From the NCBI GenBank assembly GCA_023265215.1, contig JAHFUH010000307.1:1-6723 (forward strand): a stretch of DNA of 6,723 nt. Direction: 5' to 3'. Below, in pieces: positions 5,293-6,723 of this stretch. A program made the position numbers and the translations under genes. Each line of letters begins with the position of its first letter. The first letter of the stretch is position 1. The stretch comes from Acidobacteriota bacterium (GTDB lineage: Bacteria > Acidobacteriota > UBA6911). The notes under the pieces are model-generated. The model searched no databases, was not told the origin of the DNA, and saw nothing but the letters and a program-made list of their open reading frames with translations.

Positions 5293-6723
5293 ATGTCAAA
5301 AGAAAATCGGCTAAGCCGGCGGGATTTCATCAAGAGAACAGCCGTTGCCGGCGGATCACTTGCAACTGCCAGCGCACTCAGTCACGCAGAGGCGCAGAAA
5401 TGGGATAAGGAAGCGGATGTTGTGTGTGTCGGTTACGGCGGCGCGGGCGCAATCACTGCAATCACTGCGGCCGATTTGGGCGCGAAAATCATTATCCTGG
5501 AGAAACAGCCGAACGACACTGCGACTGAAGTCCTTCACACTCCCAATACCCGCTCTTCCGGAGGCGTTATTGTCTGCCCGACGAATGCAGCAAAAGCAGC
5601 GGAGCATCTTTATGCTTTATCCTGGGGGGCAACGCCGCGGGATGTTTGTGCGGCATGGGGCCAATACACCGTCGAAAACGTCCAGTGGATCGAAAAAGCA
5701 GGTGGAACCCTCGTGCCCAGCGCACAATACCTTGGAGACGGCGAATTCCCGCTCTTGCCGGGATACGAATCGATCAAGGTAAGGCTCTATTCCGGCGGAG
5801 GGCCGGCATTCTTTAAGATGCTCGATGATAACGTGAAGAAACGCAAAGGTATTGAAGTGATCTATGAAACTCCGGGCACAGAACTGGCGATCGACAGCAA
5901 TGGGATGGTTTGCGGCGTTATCGCGCAACGTGGTGGCAAGAACGTCAGAATCAAAGCCAGGAAGGGAGTGGTGCTGACGACCGGCGGATATGAGTGGGAC
6001 GAAGAAATGAAATTAAACACTCTTCGCGGCTACCCGTCGTTCTTTTATGGAAACCCCGACAACACAGGCGACGGTATCCGGATGGCACAAAAAGCCGGGG
6101 CCGCGCTGTGGCACCTGAACACAATCTCCGCCAGAGTTATTCCCTATTTCAAAGGGCATAAGCCTGCACTTCAAGGCGGCACTCCCAGAGGTTTCATTCT
6201 TGTTGATAAGTATGGCAAAAGATTTGTGAAGGAACGACCGTGGGCTGCGCACTCCTTCTGGCTTGAAGTCTGCGTATTCGATACGGAACGCACGGAGTAT
6301 CCCCGTATTCCCTGCTATTCCGTCTTTGACGACGCCGCGCTCAAACTGGGCCCTCCCGCTACCGGCGCATCCAAGGGACTCCTGCCTGATGGAAAGACCC
6401 AGCAATTGTACTATACGTGGAGTAAAGACTACGCGGACGAGATTAAAAAAGGCTGGTTGATCAAAGGCGATACTTTGGAGGAGTTGGCCAAATTGATCTC
6501 GAATGACGAAGAAAATGGCCATCGAATGACACTGGGCGTCCTGCAGGCCACAATAGAGGAATACAATAAATTCTGTGATGCAAAGAAAGACCGGAAATTT
6601 GAACGGGAACCTGCCTCTTTAACACCCGTCAGGAAGGCGCCCTATTACGCTCTCAAGATGTATCCCGGCGGCCCGAACACTCAGGGCGGACCCAAGAAAA
6701 ATGCTAAATCTCAAGTAGTGGAT
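5293..6723 (+). CDS. Tat-exported FAD-dependent oxidoreductase, fumarate reductase flavoprotein family (3' end cut)
   Basis: The frame stays open from ATG 5293 to the window edge (477 codons, no stop). AAGGA (5282-5286) lies 6 bases upstream of the start. Residues 1-34 form a Tat signal: SRRDFIK at 8-14, then a mild hydrophobic stretch and AEA before the likely cut after residue 34. The FAD-binding fold follows, with GYGGAG at 47-52 and the ribose-binding E70 in ILEK. Further family marks are TTGGYEWD, NTGDGI (257-262), the GFILVDKYGKRFVKER active-region motif (300-315) and GGPNTQGGPKKNAKSQVVD (459-477), which normally leads into the last FAD-contacting stretch. About 80-110 residues are probably missing. 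There is no N-terminal heme or FMN domain. Relatives include fumarate and urocanate reductases and 3-ketosteroid dehydrogenases, so the substrate is open. It may share a transcript with the propeller gene, 61 bases upstream. Confidence 0.9.
   Translation, partial: MSKENRLSRRDFIKRTAVAGGSLATASALSHAEAQKWDKEADVVCVGYGGAGAITAITAADLGAKIIILEKQPNDTATEVLHTPNTRSSGGVIVCPTNAAKAAEHLYALSWGATPRDVCAAWGQYTVENVQWIEKAGGTLVPSAQYLGDGEFPLLPGYESIKVRLYSGGGPAFFKMLDDNVKKRKGIEVIYETPGTELAIDSNGMVCGVIAQRGGKNVRIKARKGVVLTTGGYEWDEEMKLNTLRGYPSFFYGNPDNTGDGIRMAQKAGAALWHLNTISARVIPYFKGHKPALQGGTPRGFILVDKYGKRFVKERPWAAHSFWLEVCVFDTERTEYPRIPCYSVFDDAALKLGPPATGASKGLLPDGKTQQLYYTWSKDYADEIKKGWLIKGDTLEELAKLISNDEENGHRMTLGVLQATIEEYNKFCDAKKDRKFEREPASLTPVRKAPYYALKMYPGGPNTQGGPKKNAKSQVVD

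Overview
The window is a piece of a bacterial chromosome that most resembles an Acidobacteriota genome of the Solibacter/Bryobacter kind, or another soil bacterium with a similar gene style. This is inferred from the mix of genes: an exported GH3 glycosidase with a PA14 insert, a secreted PQQ-type beta-propeller protein that opens with a WPQFRGP motif, and a Tat-exported flavoprotein. The dispersed GC-rich hairpin repeats between the genes also fit. No rRNA, tRNA, CRISPR array or intact transposase gene is visible.

Left part (1-744): bases 11-120 are a cluster of short GC-rich hairpins with no credible gene. Next comes what I read as a decayed HicA toxin gene (about 151-311). Its stop codon overlaps the start of a small intact HicB-type antitoxin gene (308-538). 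The antitoxin therefore looks orphaned. Bases 539-744 hold a perfect TATAAT box and a good ribosome binding site for the next gene.

Middle part (745-5231): a large exported GH3 beta-xylosidase/beta-glucosidase (745-3387) is followed by a 512-base gap and then a secreted PQQ-like propeller protein (3900-5231). The gap contains an unusual nested structure. A perfect 14-bp inverted repeat lies 22 bases after the GH3 stop and 18 bases before the propeller start. Between its arms are a probable intrinsic terminator and a 176-bp imperfect palindrome with perfect 18-bp inverted ends and a TTAAA direct repeat on each side. Removing everything between the outer repeats would leave the two genes about 40 bp apart, so an ancestral operon may have been split by a small mobile cassette.

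Right part (5229-6723): an 11-bp perfect stem-loop begins on the propeller gene's stop codon. After it starts a Tat-exported FAD-dependent oxidoreductase of the fumarate reductase/flavocytochrome c flavoprotein family, which runs off the window end at codon 477.

All three large genes lie on the + strand and are predicted to be exported. Together they suggest breakdown of plant-type oligosaccharides outside the cytoplasm, possibly with a linked periplasmic redox step. That link is inferred only from neighbourhood. I see no clearly new biochemical system. The most unusual content is the repeat architecture between the genes and the eroded toxin-antitoxin pair.
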